Of a DNA stretch of 64,000 bases, positions 50,813-63,892 are shown piece after piece (position 1 is the first letter of the stretch; each line of letters begins with the position of its first letter). A model generated the notes under the pieces. The model was not told the DNA's origin. It was given only the letters and a program-made list of their open reading frames with translations, and did no database searches. The position numbers and the translations under genes were made by a program. Origin of the DNA: Kryptolebias marmoratus (taxonomy: Eukaryota; Chordata; Actinopteri; Cyprinodontiformes; Rivulidae); assembly GCF_001649575.2 (NCBI RefSeq), contig NC_051437.1:16138349-16202348 (forward strand). Direction: 5' to 3'.

Positions 50813-53584
50813 CAATATTTGGTACCACATTTTTTAATGCCATTTATTTTACCAACTTTAAACTCCTAATAGCTTTTTTTAATAACTCTTTTTTATAATC
50901 CTAACCTGGGGAATCACTGGCTGTTGTTCTATGACTTAGGCTCTGGGGGCAAACAAACATCTAATGCCTGATTTATTGATGGAGATTTACACCCAAACAG
51001 TGTAGCTGGGAGTGAGCACTTTAGTACCATGACACATAGGTGCATTAGATCTCTGGTAGTAGATGTTTTCTGGACACTATTTCACTTACAGATGTGGCAG
51101 ACTGAAGTATAGAGCAAAGTCTAACTGAAACTGTTTAATGCAACTTTTACTGAGTGGTGAAATAAAATCCAACAGATTCAGTTCAAGGTAACTGAATTTC
51201 TTTCTTGCTTCATAAAGACTTTTGGGTTCACATTAGAAGAACTTTCTTCAGAATTTATCAAATGAAAAGCAACATGTTTTTATTGCTTTTAAAACACTTA
51301 AAAAGAAGAAGTTCAGGTGGCTTCAGTTCACTTTGTTAGGATTACAGTGCCCTGTATGACTGAGAATCTACACCAGCACATAACAACATCTAGGTGATTT
51401 TTAAAAATTATTTTATTGAAACAAATTTATTTGAAAGCTTGAAAGCAGCAAAACTAGTGCAACAGTCATAAATGGCTTTTTTGAGTACAATAATAGTATA
51501 TATTACACACTACAGTAAGAGGATGACTTGTTGGATTTGCTGTCTTGCATCCAGTGAACAACATGCAACTAAACCAAGGGGCTTCAAATGAGACCAAATG
51601 TACATGTTGGAAAAAAAAAGTTGCTCTTTCCATCTCCATTTGGTAGTCAAGTATCCACATGCAATGATGTAAACAGATTTTTGTGTCCCACCGTGTAATG
51701 ATTTGCAGGTTTAGTCTTCCCAGGAGTGTGATGGCAAGTTGCCAAATAACCTCCAGTGGTACCATTTATTTGCTCCTTTTCTTGCTCTCATTTGATTTCT
51801 CTCCTTTTTCGTATCAACTGTGCTTTTCTGTGAAATGATGTCTGCGAAGTAGCTGTCATGTTGCAGTCCAGAGTGTTTTATTTGTTGCTTTATTGTATCC
51901 ACATTATCAAATGGATCACCTGAATTCCTTCTTTAAACAAGCGGAGCACACTTGGAGCTTTTAGGCTCCTACTTAGACACAAATCCACATGAGCACAAAC
52001 CATAAAGGTGCTGTGGTCCGCACGCAGAGAGCCAAGTTGCAGACAAGTTCTCACATTTCCCAAATGCTTACATTCCACTTGCTGGCTGGTTCTGCCCCAG
52101 TCCCAGTGTCAGTCTCCTGAGTTTACATAGTGAGTCTGCTGCTCAAGGGAATGACAAGATGAAATTCAAAAGCTTTGCAGATCAGATGAAAACATGTACA
52201 AAACAAAAAGAATCAAGTAACATTTGAGTCTTTGAACAAATGGTTCTAAATCTGTAAAAAATAAAACTCTTATTAACCTTTGTAGCTCATCCTGTTTCCT
52301 TTGATGGTTTTAATATTTTGCAGCCTGCAACTGCTTACTGAGTCATTGCACAGAGATGACAGACCTCAACCCCAGTTTGTGTGGACATACAGTGAATACA
52401 CATGTAGCATGCTGTAAATCGCTCCTCACCTACCTATTAATGAAGCTTTCTTTCCACTATTCCTTTTTGGACTGCCAGATGAAGCAGGACATACTGTTTG
52501 CATTATGGGTGGGCTGTTTGACTAAAATGGAAGAGGAAGCAACAGCTCTGTTTTACAGTAGAAGGGTTCACAATAGTCTGTTTAAATTAGTTTTTACAAA
52601 AAAAATATTTGTTCATCGCAACTGTTCACTTTCTTTCTTATTATTCGGGATAATTCGATTTCCTGTGTGATTCTCTGGGTATAAATACATATAAAAGATT
52701 GATTATTTCTTTGTTAAGTAAAGTGTGTTTGTGTTGGGGTTTTTTTTTTCAGATTTTTAGATATTAAGAATTTGATACATTTTGATGTTTGGCAGTTTAA
52801 TGTTCATTGAAGCTGTTTTTGTGAGAACCTTCAGTAAGTTTTTTAGTTATATTTACAATGGCCAATAAAATTTAAACTGATTAAGTAAAATTGTTTTGCA
52901 AACTTGAGATTAATTAACTTGCATTTCACTGAGTATTGCAGTTTTGTGCTGCTTTATGTCTGTTCTTCTACCATTACTCGTAAGACTTGTTCTTTTGTGT
53001 TTTGTGTTCTTTTGTGATAACCTATTATTACCACTACTCTTTTTACTGCTGCTTCTCAGCTTGTTGCAGTAGTATTAGTTGTACAAAAGAAATCTGAAAG
53101 AAGAAAAAAAAAATCATAATTTTAATTTAAATAAGCAAAATGGCATTGGACTCTATACTGGAGAACTGCAGTAACAAATATGGTTTATGTTAGGCCTACT
53201 TAATCTGAACAGATACTATGATTATCATCTTGGAAGAAATCCTAGGATTGCAGAAAATATCTCATTATTATGCTGTATTTAAACAAAGAAGAATAAATAT
53301 GCCTAAGGAGGTTGTTGAAACTATATTTAGTCAATTGAAAATGTAATCAATTCAAAATTATTGCAGTACCAGATAGACTTTTTTATACGGGCAGCGTGAC
53401 ATAAGGCAGTGTAAACAAGTCAATAGCTGCAGACCTTTAATTACCACATTTCAGCTTTTCAGAGGATAGAACTGTGCTTTATTAAAATGGTAAAAAGTAA
53501 TTTTGCAAATTAAATGTATCACCATAATCACACGCACAAGAGAGAATGTACATGTTTCAGGAGGGCACATAGACTTATATTGTA

Positions 53585-53586
<2 letters not shown>
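50813..53586. other. Non-coding sequence, no gene recognised
   Basis: Short reading frames only, none with a recognisable domain. No RNA gene was recognised. Confidence 0.45.

Positions 53587-53659
<73 letters not shown>
53587..53659. repeat. (ATT)n trinucleotide microsatellite
   Basis: About 24 ATT units without interruption. Confidence 0.97.
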
Positions 53660-53660
<1 letters not shown>

Positions 53661-55114
53661 TGAGTTATAAATTTACAGCAGGCATGAGACTAAATTGAGA
53701 TTTCAGAAACTGGCATCAATGCAACTTTTGTGATGTTTGCTGCCCCCTGATGGTCAGTAATTATACTACAAAGACAAATACAACAGCAAAATAAAAATGA
53801 ATAAATCTAAAACATGCCATTTCAATACACTCCACCATATGCAATAAGTCATCGATTTTTTTTTATTTCAAATTAAACTACCACTTTGATAGATTATCTT
53901 TAGATGTACAGATCTGCTCTGTCACTTTTTCTCCTTTGTTGTTAAAGACTGATGGCTGTTCAGTGATATCCAGATCAAGCTGTGATATCTTCATTGATGC
54001 CCACCACCCCCTCTTTGCTCTTTTGGTCCCCTGACTCTCTTGAGTCCAGGCATGGTGCACTTATAATGGGCAGCTCTGGAAACCCAAACCCTCATTACCT
54101 CCTTCATTACTCACTGCTACACAAAGGCAACCTGTTTCCTGGCTTTGACTCCTTCCCCCATAACACACACACACACACACACATTTGTATGGACACACAC
54201 ATTTAGTCAAATACACCTCATGCTCTCGTCTGGCTCTCTCTTTATTCCTTTTCACTCTTTTTCTCTGGTTCAAGACTCTGGTGATCAGGTGACCGTGGCT
54301 CATTGTCTGTACTTTTGTATAGCAGAACAAAGCCCGTCTGTCTCTACATCTCTTGTGTTTTAAAGCTGTATTTTTTTTCTTCAAATCGATTCCCTCCTCT
54401 CTTTATTTTCAGTGGTATACCAATGTCAAAATTAAGATTAATTTTTACCAAACCACTCCTTATTCTTCCTTTCCTTTTACGGTGCTGACTGGGAACATGA
54501 CCTTCCACTTCATAAATTTATTTTTGGTAAAATAAACCCCATTCCATTCCATTTGCAGACCACTGGGGAGCAGCAGTTGTTTTGTTAATCTCCGAGGAAA
54601 ATGCTGGCTGAAACTAAATTTGGGAAACAATTCATCCTCGTGTCAGTCTGAAGCTGAGCTCTAAATCCAGCTTGGTGAACCACAAGGATCACAATTTAAC
54701 AAGCCTGCCTGCTTTACTTGTATGTTCTTTAAATCCATGGTGCTGGAATTATTTAATAGGGGTGCACACAGCTTTAAAAGCTTATTCTAAAAATATTTAT
54801 TTATTTTAATTGTTCCATGAGCTGAGAAGATTACTTTTTCAGCCATACAAAGAAAGGTAAAAAAGCTGCATTTTTGTGGCATTTCAAAATCCTTCAGTGA
54901 AGTAAACTAGGCCTGTATCAAAGGTTAGGATGGAGTTCTTTAAGTGGAGTTTATGAGCACCAGACAGCAGGAATAAAATCTCATTGCTTGGACGAGAATA
55001 CCACATCAGATTCCCTGACAGGAAATTGACTGTATTTGCATTTACCTTATCACTCTTGAGATGATATGATGACTTGATGTCTCAATGCAAAACTCAAAAA
55101 CAACTAAACACAGA
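53660..55114. other. Non-coding sequence, no gene recognised
   Basis: Includes the CTCF-like motif at 53738 and a short CA tract at 54164-54182. Pyrimidine-rich text at 54200-54500 shows no exon structure that I can support. Confidence 0.45.
53738..53757 (-). promoter_or_regulatory. CTCF-like motif
   Basis: The plus strand reads GCTGCCCCCTGATGGTCA, resembling the reverse complement of the CTCF core. It lies shortly after the ATT microsatellite. Motif similarity only. Confidence 0.3.
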
Positions 55115-55360
55115 TTGTGCAGTTGGCTGAATGGTGGAAGAGTTACTTAGCTCTGTTGTCTCACAACTAAAAGGTTCTGGGTTCAAAGCTCAGTTGAGGC
55201 CTTTCTGTATGGGCTTTCCTCTTTCTCCTAGTGCATGTATGAATTTTCTCTGGGTACTCTGGTTTTCTTCCACAACCCTGCATTAACATAACATGCATGT
55301 TATGTTAATTAGAGAATCTAAATTGGTCCTAGGTGTGAGTGTGTAATTGTTCGTCTTCTA
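55115..55360 (+). repeat. Dispersed repeat with tRNA-like head (family S2), 5' part
   Basis: Plus-strand order TTGTCTCACAACTAAAAGG, TTCTGGGTTCAAAGCTCAG (B-box-like GGTTCAAAGCT), GGCCTTTCTGTATGGG, TCTCTGGGTACTCTGG, AACATGCATGTTATG, then GTCCTAGGTGTGAGTGTG. Same family as the copy at 43289-43632 but in the other orientation. A 28-base palindrome lies inside it. Confidence 0.7.
55282..55309. repeat. Perfect 28-base palindrome
   Basis: Left half ATTAACATAACATG and its exact reverse complement with no spacer, centred on ATGCAT, inside an S2 repeat copy. Confidence 0.95.
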
Positions 55361-55373
55361 AATAAATGGTAAA

Positions 55374-55415
55374 ATAGTGCTTAATATGAAGACTATTATT
55401 CATATTAAGCACTAT
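55374..55415. repeat. Perfect 17-base inverted repeat with 8-base loop
   Basis: Arm ATAGTGCTTAATATGAA (55374-55390), loop GACTATTA, and the exact reverse-complement arm at 55399-55415. It lies between two S2 repeat pieces. It is AT-rich and not followed by a T run, so a terminator role is unlikely. Confidence 0.95.
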
Positions 55416-55479
55416 ATTATTTGTTCTTGTTGTATGTTCAGTTTTTTGTGGGTTTGCATTATTTAATCATAGATATATC

Positions 55480-55640
55480 AGTGCCTGGCAGTGTTATGCA
55501 TGCATGGATTTTTCTGGGTACTCTTGTTTTTCCCCACAGTTTAAAAATATGTACATGTTAGGTTAATTGGTGATTATAAAAAAGACCTTAGTTGTAAATG
55601 TGAGCATGCTGTCTGTCTTATGTGAGTGAGTAAACAACAA
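55480..55640 (+). repeat. Dispersed repeat (family S2), internal fragment
   Basis: GCATGGATTTTTCTGGGTAC, then CCCCACAGTTTAAAAATATG, then GTTAGGTTAATTGG follow the S2 order. It may be a second insertion or a tandem duplication of part of the preceding copy. Confidence 0.55.
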
Positions 55641-55950
55641 TTAGGCTTCTAACCTGAAATTAAATCAGACGCTGAAGTGTAGGTGTCGTTTTTTCCAAAT
55701 GAGCAGCTTGACTGCTTCACAGAAAACGTTTCAAACACCACTTTCCTTTGCCTAACAAAAATGATATACAGTATGTAGTCACTGAAAATAGTGTGCATTA
55801 GCTAAGTATGAATTACTCATCTCACAATAGTCTTAAGACTATAAAGTTGTATAGCACATAGCAACCAAAATCAAAAATGTGTAGCATGTATAAATTAGGC
55901 TCACTGACAAGTAAGATAAAATACCTAACATTTAAAAATAAATAAATAAA

Positions 55951-56160
55951 GTCCCCTGTTCCTTGTCTCCAGTCCTGTTTGTTGTGTTCGTGGACAGGAT
56001 TGCGGGGTGCGGTCGTGGAGCGGAGGATGCCAGGTTTGGGAACCTGCAGGGTCTCGTCTCTGCTTTTTGCAGGTGATGTGGTTCTGTTGGCGTCTTCGAG
56101 CCATGGCCTTCAGTCTGTGATGCAGCTGGGATGAGAGTCAGCTCCTCTAAGTCTGAGGTG
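55951..56160 (+). mobile_element. Rex3-type LINE fragment, reverse-transcriptase core (decayed, internally deleted)
   Basis: Plus-strand translation gives FVVFVDRIAG, RFGNLQ and, after a frameshift, SSLLFAGDVVLLASSSHGLQS, matching the FVIFMDRIS, RFGNLR and SLLFADDVVLLA stretch of Rex3. The first catalytic Asp is Gly (codon 56072-56074). It then jumps to GGGATGAGAGTCAGCTCCTC, missing the segment normally between. It shares its region with the copy at 27520. Confidence 0.8.
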
Positions 56161-59100
56161 GATCACTTCAAGTGTGATTCTGTAGAATATGTGTGAGGAG
56201 TCAGTATCTTACCTGCAGCAGACAGCAGTTGGTGGGATCTCAATTTGAAGAATAAGAGAGAAAATCCCAGAAAAAAGTCAAAATAACAGTTGGTTGGTCA
56301 GACTATGTTCTCTTTGTTCCAGTCTCTTTTAAAACTGTACAGATTTTCAGGTAAATGCTTTATTTAAAACAATTACACTGTGTAACATCCAACAGTTGTT
56401 TACGTAAAAGTTTATAAATATTTACGCTAAAATAGTCCATTTTGGAACAAACATCACAGTTTTTAAAGGACAATTTGCAACAGCAGATGGCAGAAGAGCT
56501 GAATTATCAAAAGAAAAAAACTGTTTTTTTCAAACAAAACTATTTTATAACAATAAAATCAATAAAAATAGTGATAATAAATTGTAATCTAAATTTTAAA
56601 AAAATGTTTGAAGAACAATTTTTTTTTATTTTTTACACTAAATATTTATAGTTGGTTCAATCAGCATTTGAGTTCTTAGTGAATAAATGGTGGACTGAAA
56701 ATATGAATTTCATTATGTAGCTCTCAAACAGAAAGACTCCATCTGGTTGCCTGAAGGGTTATTCCACCATGTGTAATCATGACTAAAACAAAACTCAGCA
56801 AACACGCTCAACACACACTTACACACACACACCGTCTCACAAACACACACAGAGGAAGCACTTTATGTTTCCATCACTTCTACTACATTAAATCACATTA
56901 CGTTTTGTGGAGCTTAACCAAAATGACAGCTACTTGCTGCCAAACTTAAGTCCTAACTTAATATGACTGTCTTACACATTTATCTGCCCTCAAGTATAGG
57001 CACATACATTCAACATGCAGCCAAAGTGCAGAAAGACAATATTTTATCCAACTTCAGAGGGTTGCCTTTTAATGCATCAGCATCAGAAACAAAAGATGTG
57101 TGAATTTGTCATAAATTAAATATTTTCAAAGATGCACATGAGCAACGTGAGCTAAAAGTGCAGTGAAATGTTATTACGTAAAAGAATCTGAACTTTGGCC
57201 CCATAACTTCTCTGTTAAATTAGTCATATCCTTCATTAATTGGTCTGCCTTAGGCCTGTAGACAATTATTAATTCAGACGCTTAACATGTTCCTTGTAAA
57301 GGAATAAAAGCAAAACCTATCTAATATAATCAGATCGGGATGTAATTTGATTGCTGGCAAAATTCAAATCTGGTTCTTCCAAATTTTCGGTTCTTGTGCA
57401 GAGCAGCTTGTCTGCCTTGTGTTCGCGCACGTGTGAATGATTACTGTACGTGGCACATTTCCTTTTGTGCCAAAGGCTTCTAATTACAAGTTTCTTTCCG
57501 TGCCTCCATTGCCTTGCGTATGAAGAGATCACATAAAAGCTAAATTTACACATGAGCTCAGTGTGTCTAAGTCACTAATTGCATCCTAATTACAAAAGGT
57601 TTGCCAAGAAGCAAAGTGTTTCAAGCACTGCTCATTTAAAGGGCAGGAAGTGGTGTTGTGTCTGAAGAGCTGTTAATAGGAAGAAAAATCGAGTCTTTTG
57701 TCATGAAATGAAAAGTGGCATACTTTTTATGGTTTTCAGATTTAAAGATAAGATGTGTGCCGTTTATGTGTTTTTCAGCTGCTAATTGAACTTCTTCATT
57801 TGTGCTGGTTTTTAGAAAATATCACGGTTTAGCTTCCTCACACTGAGCTCGGATGCATTTTCAACAAGTGAAGACCATAAAAGAAGCAACTAAATGGGAG
57901 TGGTCTAAAAAAAATAAAAGTGGAAGCATCAAAAGGTGTATTTTTAGCACAGCATTTTAGGTTTTTGACATAATAAAAGGGTTATACTGAAGCTGCCACC
58001 TCATCTTTGAACAATATTTCATTTGATCTGCCTGAGATGAACCACAATCCGTCTTTTTTCATCTCCTGACTTAAATGATGAACAAATGCCTCTCTTTCTC
58101 CCTCTTATCTGCCTCTCTTTTTTTCTGCTCCCTGACAAGTCACATCACTTCCCTTAGTCGTGCTCCCCACACCTTTGTCATTCTTTTCTCTTGCTCTCTC
58201 TGCCTGTTCCAATCAGTGCTTGTGGTGAATAATTCACTGAGTGCAGTGGGGATTGAAGGTCTTTGATTGGCAGCTTTATTTTCCCATCTGTTACATTATT
58301 AAAATACCTCCTTTGGGTATTGTTGCTATGGTAAAGGCCATTAGAGGCCAAAGGGGAATCGGGAGTTAAACGGAATGACCACCTCTCCCTGGAGACACAT
58401 TCAATCTCTTTCTCCATTCATCCCCAAGTCCACATAAATCTTTCTTCCTTCTCTGATTTGCTCTCATCACATTTTTTTCTTGTTAGCTGCACACAAGGCT
58501 GAAAAAGGCAGTTCATATTGCTGTTTTTGTGTTTTTTTCATTAGTCTGGGAGCTATTTTAACTGTACAGAAGTGAAGTTTTGTTGTCTCATGATTTATGG
58601 TTTTATTTTATGATCAAGGGTTTTGGTTTGAGCTTTGTTCACTGATGATTTGAGTTCCTTGTTTTGTGTTAGGAAAGACAATGCTTTTCTCTAAATATAT
58701 ATTGGAAATTGTAAAAAATAAAATTAAAATATAATGAAGTTCTCATTTAAAGTTTTTATCAACTTTCCACTCAAAACAAACACACGTTTGCGCTTTAAAG
58801 GCACTTCACAGAAATTTCACCTGAAACATTTTTGGCCTCTCTTTTCTTAGTATCCATTCCTCACATACTGTGTAACTCATGTGTTTGAAGCTGGTGCCCT
58901 TTAGCCATGATGTGTTTATATAAATGAGGTTAGACATCAACAACTCTTAGGCTTGTGTTCCGCCACATGCGTCTGAAATTACTTCCCCAAGAACAAGCAT
59001 GACTCTTGCAGCTTCACATCCTCTGTATCACAAATTGTTATTACCATCTTTTTTGAAAACTTAAACACTGGTCTTCCCTCGGAATAAACACACATACAAA

Positions 59101-60029
59101 CACTTACACACGCACAAAACATCCAAAAGGGCGCTAAGGCCTGCTTACTCATTTTTGTGGCATCTACAGTCAGCCTGATGCAGTGATGTATGGACTTAAT
59201 TAGAAAAAACACAGGAGAAATACTGAGAGGATGGAGATGGTTAAGTTTTATAAGTACTGAGGGTAATGAGTGTAATGAGATTTGAATTCATCCTGGATTC
59301 ATCCTGGCTATAAGTTGGGTGGATGAGTGTGCATTTTTACACTTTTAAGTGTGTGGGTGTGCGTGGGTTTGTTTTCAGGGACATTCGATTCATACTGTCT
59401 CACATCCCCAGGATGTCTGAGGAAGTCATCTGTCAAAACAGGTAGGTAGAAAGGTTTGTGAAGATTTAGAGTAATTCTTCTTGATGCATTTGTAACCCTG
59501 GCTATTTGTGGGACAGTTTTCATTTGCTCTACTTCCTCCGGTTGCTCAGGTCTTCCACAGTCTCAATGCTATTAGCCCTTTGCCCTGTTCTGACGGTGAA
59601 AGGAGAATAAAGCACCCTATGTACTGTTTGTAACTTTGAGCTGTTAACAACTTTCCTTCTTTTCCTTTCTCTTATCTTGTCTTCTCTGAGGAGAAATAAT
59701 GCGAGCTCCCAGGAAAGCAGCCTTGGGTCTTCTAGAGGTGAATGAAAAGCACAGATGTACTGACTTTGTAGTCTCAAAGTGATCCTCAAACTAAAATACT
59801 GTGCTGCTCTCATTATCTTCCATTAGGCTTTAAACAGTCTGGTTTTGTTTTAATAGAACTATTCAACTCCTGATCAACTTAACTTCCCAAGTTATGACAA
59901 TGGCTCAATTCCAGAGTTTATATATCCAGCACAATACAATTGAGACCTATTTATTCAGTACATAAAACAAGTAATGTTCATGTTGTGCTGTACATAGACC
60001 TTTTTACTAATGGTGTCTTTGCCGACCAG
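56161..60029. other. Non-coding sequence, no gene recognised
   Basis: Short reading frames without domains. An 11-base direct duplication (ATTCATCCTGG) lies at 59286-59307. No exon or RNA gene was recognised. Confidence 0.45.
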
Positions 60030-61260
60030 GCCTTGGCAAGCTCATAACTGGGATTGTATAGGTCTTGGGAAGTGAAACATCACTTCACTGACAGAGAAGA
60101 AGCCATACCTGGAGTGTGTGGGGTTCAGTAATATCAGCTAGATAAAGCTGGGTTCACTTCTACACACATTGGCTCTGGAACCAAAAATCCTGGGAAGTTG
60201 TTGAAATCTCTCATACATCTGAGTTGCCTGAGAGAAAGGTGCCAGACGGGTGCTGGGATGCTCTCATAACCCCAGCTGAACTCCTTGGTGCTGGAGTTCT
60301 CTGCAGCAAGTAAGAGAGTCGCCTTTGTGTGGCTTTATATTGCCTCATCTTGTTGGAGTTTCTAGAATGGGCCCCATCTGGGGATTCTCTTTTTCTGCTG
60401 AGGGATTTCTGTGTCCACATGAGAAATGACTGACTTTACCTAGAGGGATGTGATTGAGAGCAATAGCCTCCCTGTTCTAAATCCAAGCACTATTCTGTTG
60501 TTGAACTTTGGTGTACCTATTGCACTTAGTAGCTTGTTAAGAAATAAAAATATGGGAATAATTAAGGGAGACCATGAAGAAAGACTTTTGGTTTGTTTCA
60601 AGGAAGTTAAGGCAAACTGTTTGGCACCTTAGAAAAACAGCAGGCCCCATCTGGACTGTGTTTGGTTTGGATGGAGAACTGAGGACCAAGACCTAAGATA
60701 TTGTTGAGAAATAGAAAGCACAGTTTGACGATCTCCTCAGTCCGGCCTCCATGTCTCTTCCTGAGGTGGTAAAATCTGATGACTCAGGGAAAAGCAAGTC
60801 CATTACTCTGACAGTTAAAAAGATCCCGAGCAACAGGATTTGCCCTGAAATGATGAAGGCTGTTGAATGTTGTGGGGCTTTTGTTGTTGACAGCATATTC
60901 AATGTTGCATAAAAGACCAGGATGATGTGGCCTGCCGGAATGGATGGTGATCCTAGTTTTTAAAAAGTGAAACAGAAGACTGTGTTTTAGCTATTGGGAA
61001 TCACATTGCTCAGTCTCACAGAGACGTTTTTTTTTTTTTTTTTCCAAGGGGCTGCAAACAAAGTTTTGACTAATTGTTGAAGCTCACATTCAGGAGAAGC
61101 AGTAAAACATTCACTTAGGTTGTGGAGCAATAAACCAGCTCTATCTTTGTAGGGTACCTGAATGGGTCATGGGAGTGAGGTTGTCCAGTTCACATGTGTT
61201 TTGTGGAACTGGAGGAGTCTCACAACCACGACCCTCTGGAGATTGTGTGAGGGTCATAAA
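60030..61260 (+). mobile_element. Rex3-type LINE fragment, endonuclease through early reverse transcriptase (decayed)
   Basis: The longest Rex3-like piece. In order on the plus strand: AGCTGGGTTCACTTCTACAC (endonuclease start), IESNSLPVLNPSTILLLNF (60453-60509, endonuclease), a region around 60836-60960 (GAAGGCTGTTGAATGTTGTG; CCTGCCGGAATGGATGGTGA) matching the linker before the reverse transcriptase, GGGAATCACATTGCTCAGTC, GCTCACATTCAGGAGAAGC, then CACATGTGTTTTGTGGAACTG, which corresponds to the CFVDLEKAFD motif. Many deletions and frameshifts. It ends before the region covered by the other two Rex3 copies. Confidence 0.75.
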
Positions 61261-62261
61261 CTTGAAGTCCTTCATTTGTGATTCCTCAGGCTGTTTTTTT
61301 TTATTTCACTCATCTCAGTTTACAAGGAGTCTTTATTCTTTCAATTCTGTTTTTATAAGTCATGCGTCTAACGCCTCTTTAGATACATCAATAGATTTTA
61401 ATGGAATTTTGTGTGTGACAGTAAATCTTGTGTGAAAAATAATAAAATGAAAAAGTGCACTCAACTGGCTGTGTGGAGAATATGTCAAGACATCGCACAC
61501 AGAGTACATGTCACCCATACCTAAATGTGTGTGTTTTCCATTGACAAGGACAGTGATTTCCAAATGCCAGTGCTGAATAATTTATTACAGCAACACCTTT
61601 TAGAGAGACTAATGATTGGGAATGAAGACAGAAGTCAAGTCTTACGAGTGAGAGATGAACAACAGAAGAGAACAAGCTGCAGAGATAACATTAGTCAAAC
61701 TGCCTGATTTTTGATATGAAACAAATGTTGGTGAACATAATTAAACACAATTGCAGTTCTTTACATTTTAACTCTGATGTTTAATATTTTCATGTGTTCT
61801 GCATTACCCGGGTGACAGAAAATACACCTATTACAAATGAAACTACAGTTGTACTAATCTAATGCGCCTTGTACCTGTTGAAACTGCATTTAACAACTTC
61901 AGTGTTAAAGTACACGACATTTGCGAGACAAAAGAGTAACATCACTGCGAAACAGGGTGTCTTTTTTTTTTCTCGTAAAAGCAGGCTAGCAGCAGATGTA
62001 AGAATGTTTGGCCAAGCTAGAAAAAATCACTTTGAGGGGAGTAACATATTTTCTCTTCAAATGCCTGGTGGATAAGGTTCCTCTTTCTGTTTGGTAAACT
62101 CATCAGACATTAGCACAAAGGAAAATATGCAAGTTTCCCAATACAAAAGCCAAGAGATATTAGATACTATAAATTTGTTGTTTGTTAAATTTTGTCTGCA
62201 TAAATTCTAAAATGTATGATACAATATAATAAAGCACATTATGGTTGATTCTCTATAGGTG
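61261..62261. other. Non-coding sequence, no gene recognised
   Basis: Short chance reading frames only. No repeat or RNA gene was recognised. Confidence 0.45.
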
Positions 62262-62575
62262 GTTCAGTGGTTAGTGCCGACTATATGTTTTAACCTAAAC
62301 TGAGATGCTTAAATGTGGAATTTGTGTTGACTTTCTGCGCCTGCGAGAGTCTGTCCAGATGCTCCTGTTTCATCCTAGAGCCCATGTGCAAGTGAGGTTA
62401 ATTAGTGATTCTAGCTGCTGGTTTGACTGCACTTTTATATCTATATTTGGTCAATGTAAACATGGAAATATGTGAAGAATGCACTCTGGTTCTTGCACAG
62501 TGTCATTTCACATGGGTTCCAGCCCTTGGCAATTCTTAGCCAGCAGCCACAGAAGATGGATGGAGAAAATGCATG
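62262..62575 (+). repeat. Dispersed repeat with tRNA-like head (family S2), decayed full-length copy
   Basis: Starts GGTGGTTCAGTGGTTAGTGC (A-box-like), then TTTGTGTTGACTTTCTGCGC, GTGAGGTTAATTAGTGATTC, GGGTTCCAGCCC and ends AGATGGATGGAGAAAATGC. The order matches the copies at 43289 and 55115 with heavy divergence and small deletions. Confidence 0.6.
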
Positions 62576-63892
62576 AAACATCTTCAGCATATTTAGCATA
62601 AAACAGAAATTAGGAGATTGGCTATACCAAAAAGAAGAAATTAAAACAAATGTGACAAAACCTTAAAAGCACTAAAGTCACAGATTGACATAGTTTTTAC
62701 ATTTCCCTGTTTAGTTTGTATACACACAGACATTTTAGTCTAGCAAATGGGTGAGAGATGCAATTGTGTTTACAAAATACAAAGTTTAAAAAGTAATCTA
62801 ACTAGAAAAAATACACACGTACAGTACTATTGGTTTCACTTGGACATATTTTAAAAAGGAAATCACATTATTAAAACTAATCTGGAACTTTAAGAAATAA
62901 TGTTTAGTCAATAAAGTCCGTTCTGGAAAAAAAAATGGGACCATGCCTTTTTAATGGAAGAACAAAAGAAAAGCAAAAGTAATCCACAATCAAGAGTACA
63001 ATAGAAATCCTTCTCAAGGCTTCTAGACGACAGACTTTGGAAATCGACTAACAGTTACTTGCCATGTGAGAAATGTGCTAAAGAAAGAACATGCCATTAC
63101 AGTAAAAGGACTGCTGAACTTGCATGCCAGTGATGGTGTGTCCTTGTACTCAAAGAGATTTACAATTACTGCTGAGACGAAGTGCCTTTTAATGTCTTCT
63201 ACATAAAACTCACAAGCATAAAAATTAGATTTGACTGAATATTTAGGTTGAGGCTGATGTATAAAACAAATAAATAAAAACAGTACTGATGGCACAAGAT
63301 TAGAAGAACATGATGAGATGGGAGATAGGGAAAACCAGCAAAAAAAAAAAAAAAAAGTAAAAAAGCAACAAGAAAAGGTTTCTGTGTGTGCTGTTGCTAT
63401 TGGCAAAGACAGGGTGACCCACTTAGCATGATGTACTGTTTGAGAGAACGTATGAAGGCCAGGGAGCCCACCAAGGAGCTCCAGCCACTGAGTAAATGTG
63501 TGTGTGGGGGTGTGCGTGCGTGTGTGGGGGTGTGTTTCAGCTTATCTTCATAATGACTTATTGCCTTTAAGTCTGTAGTTCAGGCCTCTTTTAGAAAAGT
63601 ATTGGATCTCCCATGGTACCAGTGCTGAAGCACACACACAGAGACAGCTATTTTCTTTTCATCCATCAGTAAACACACAGTTCGACAGAATCACAGAAGA
63701 AAAGTATGGGAATGGAGCTGATAAGCGGCAAACAGTGCAGGCCACCAGATTGTTAAGATTTCCATAAAAATGGATGTCACAGCTGCCATTGTAATAACTG
63801 ACTGGTTTATAGACAGTGTTCCTGAACAAAAAAGAAAAGACAACATTGATAATGCTCACAGGTTATAATTGTTGGTCTGGAAGTTGCAGAAT
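62576..63892. other. Non-coding sequence, no gene recognised
   Basis: Short reading frames without domains. An A run lies at about 63339-63356 and a GT/G-rich tract at about 63498-63535. No gene or RNA was recognised. Confidence 0.45.
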
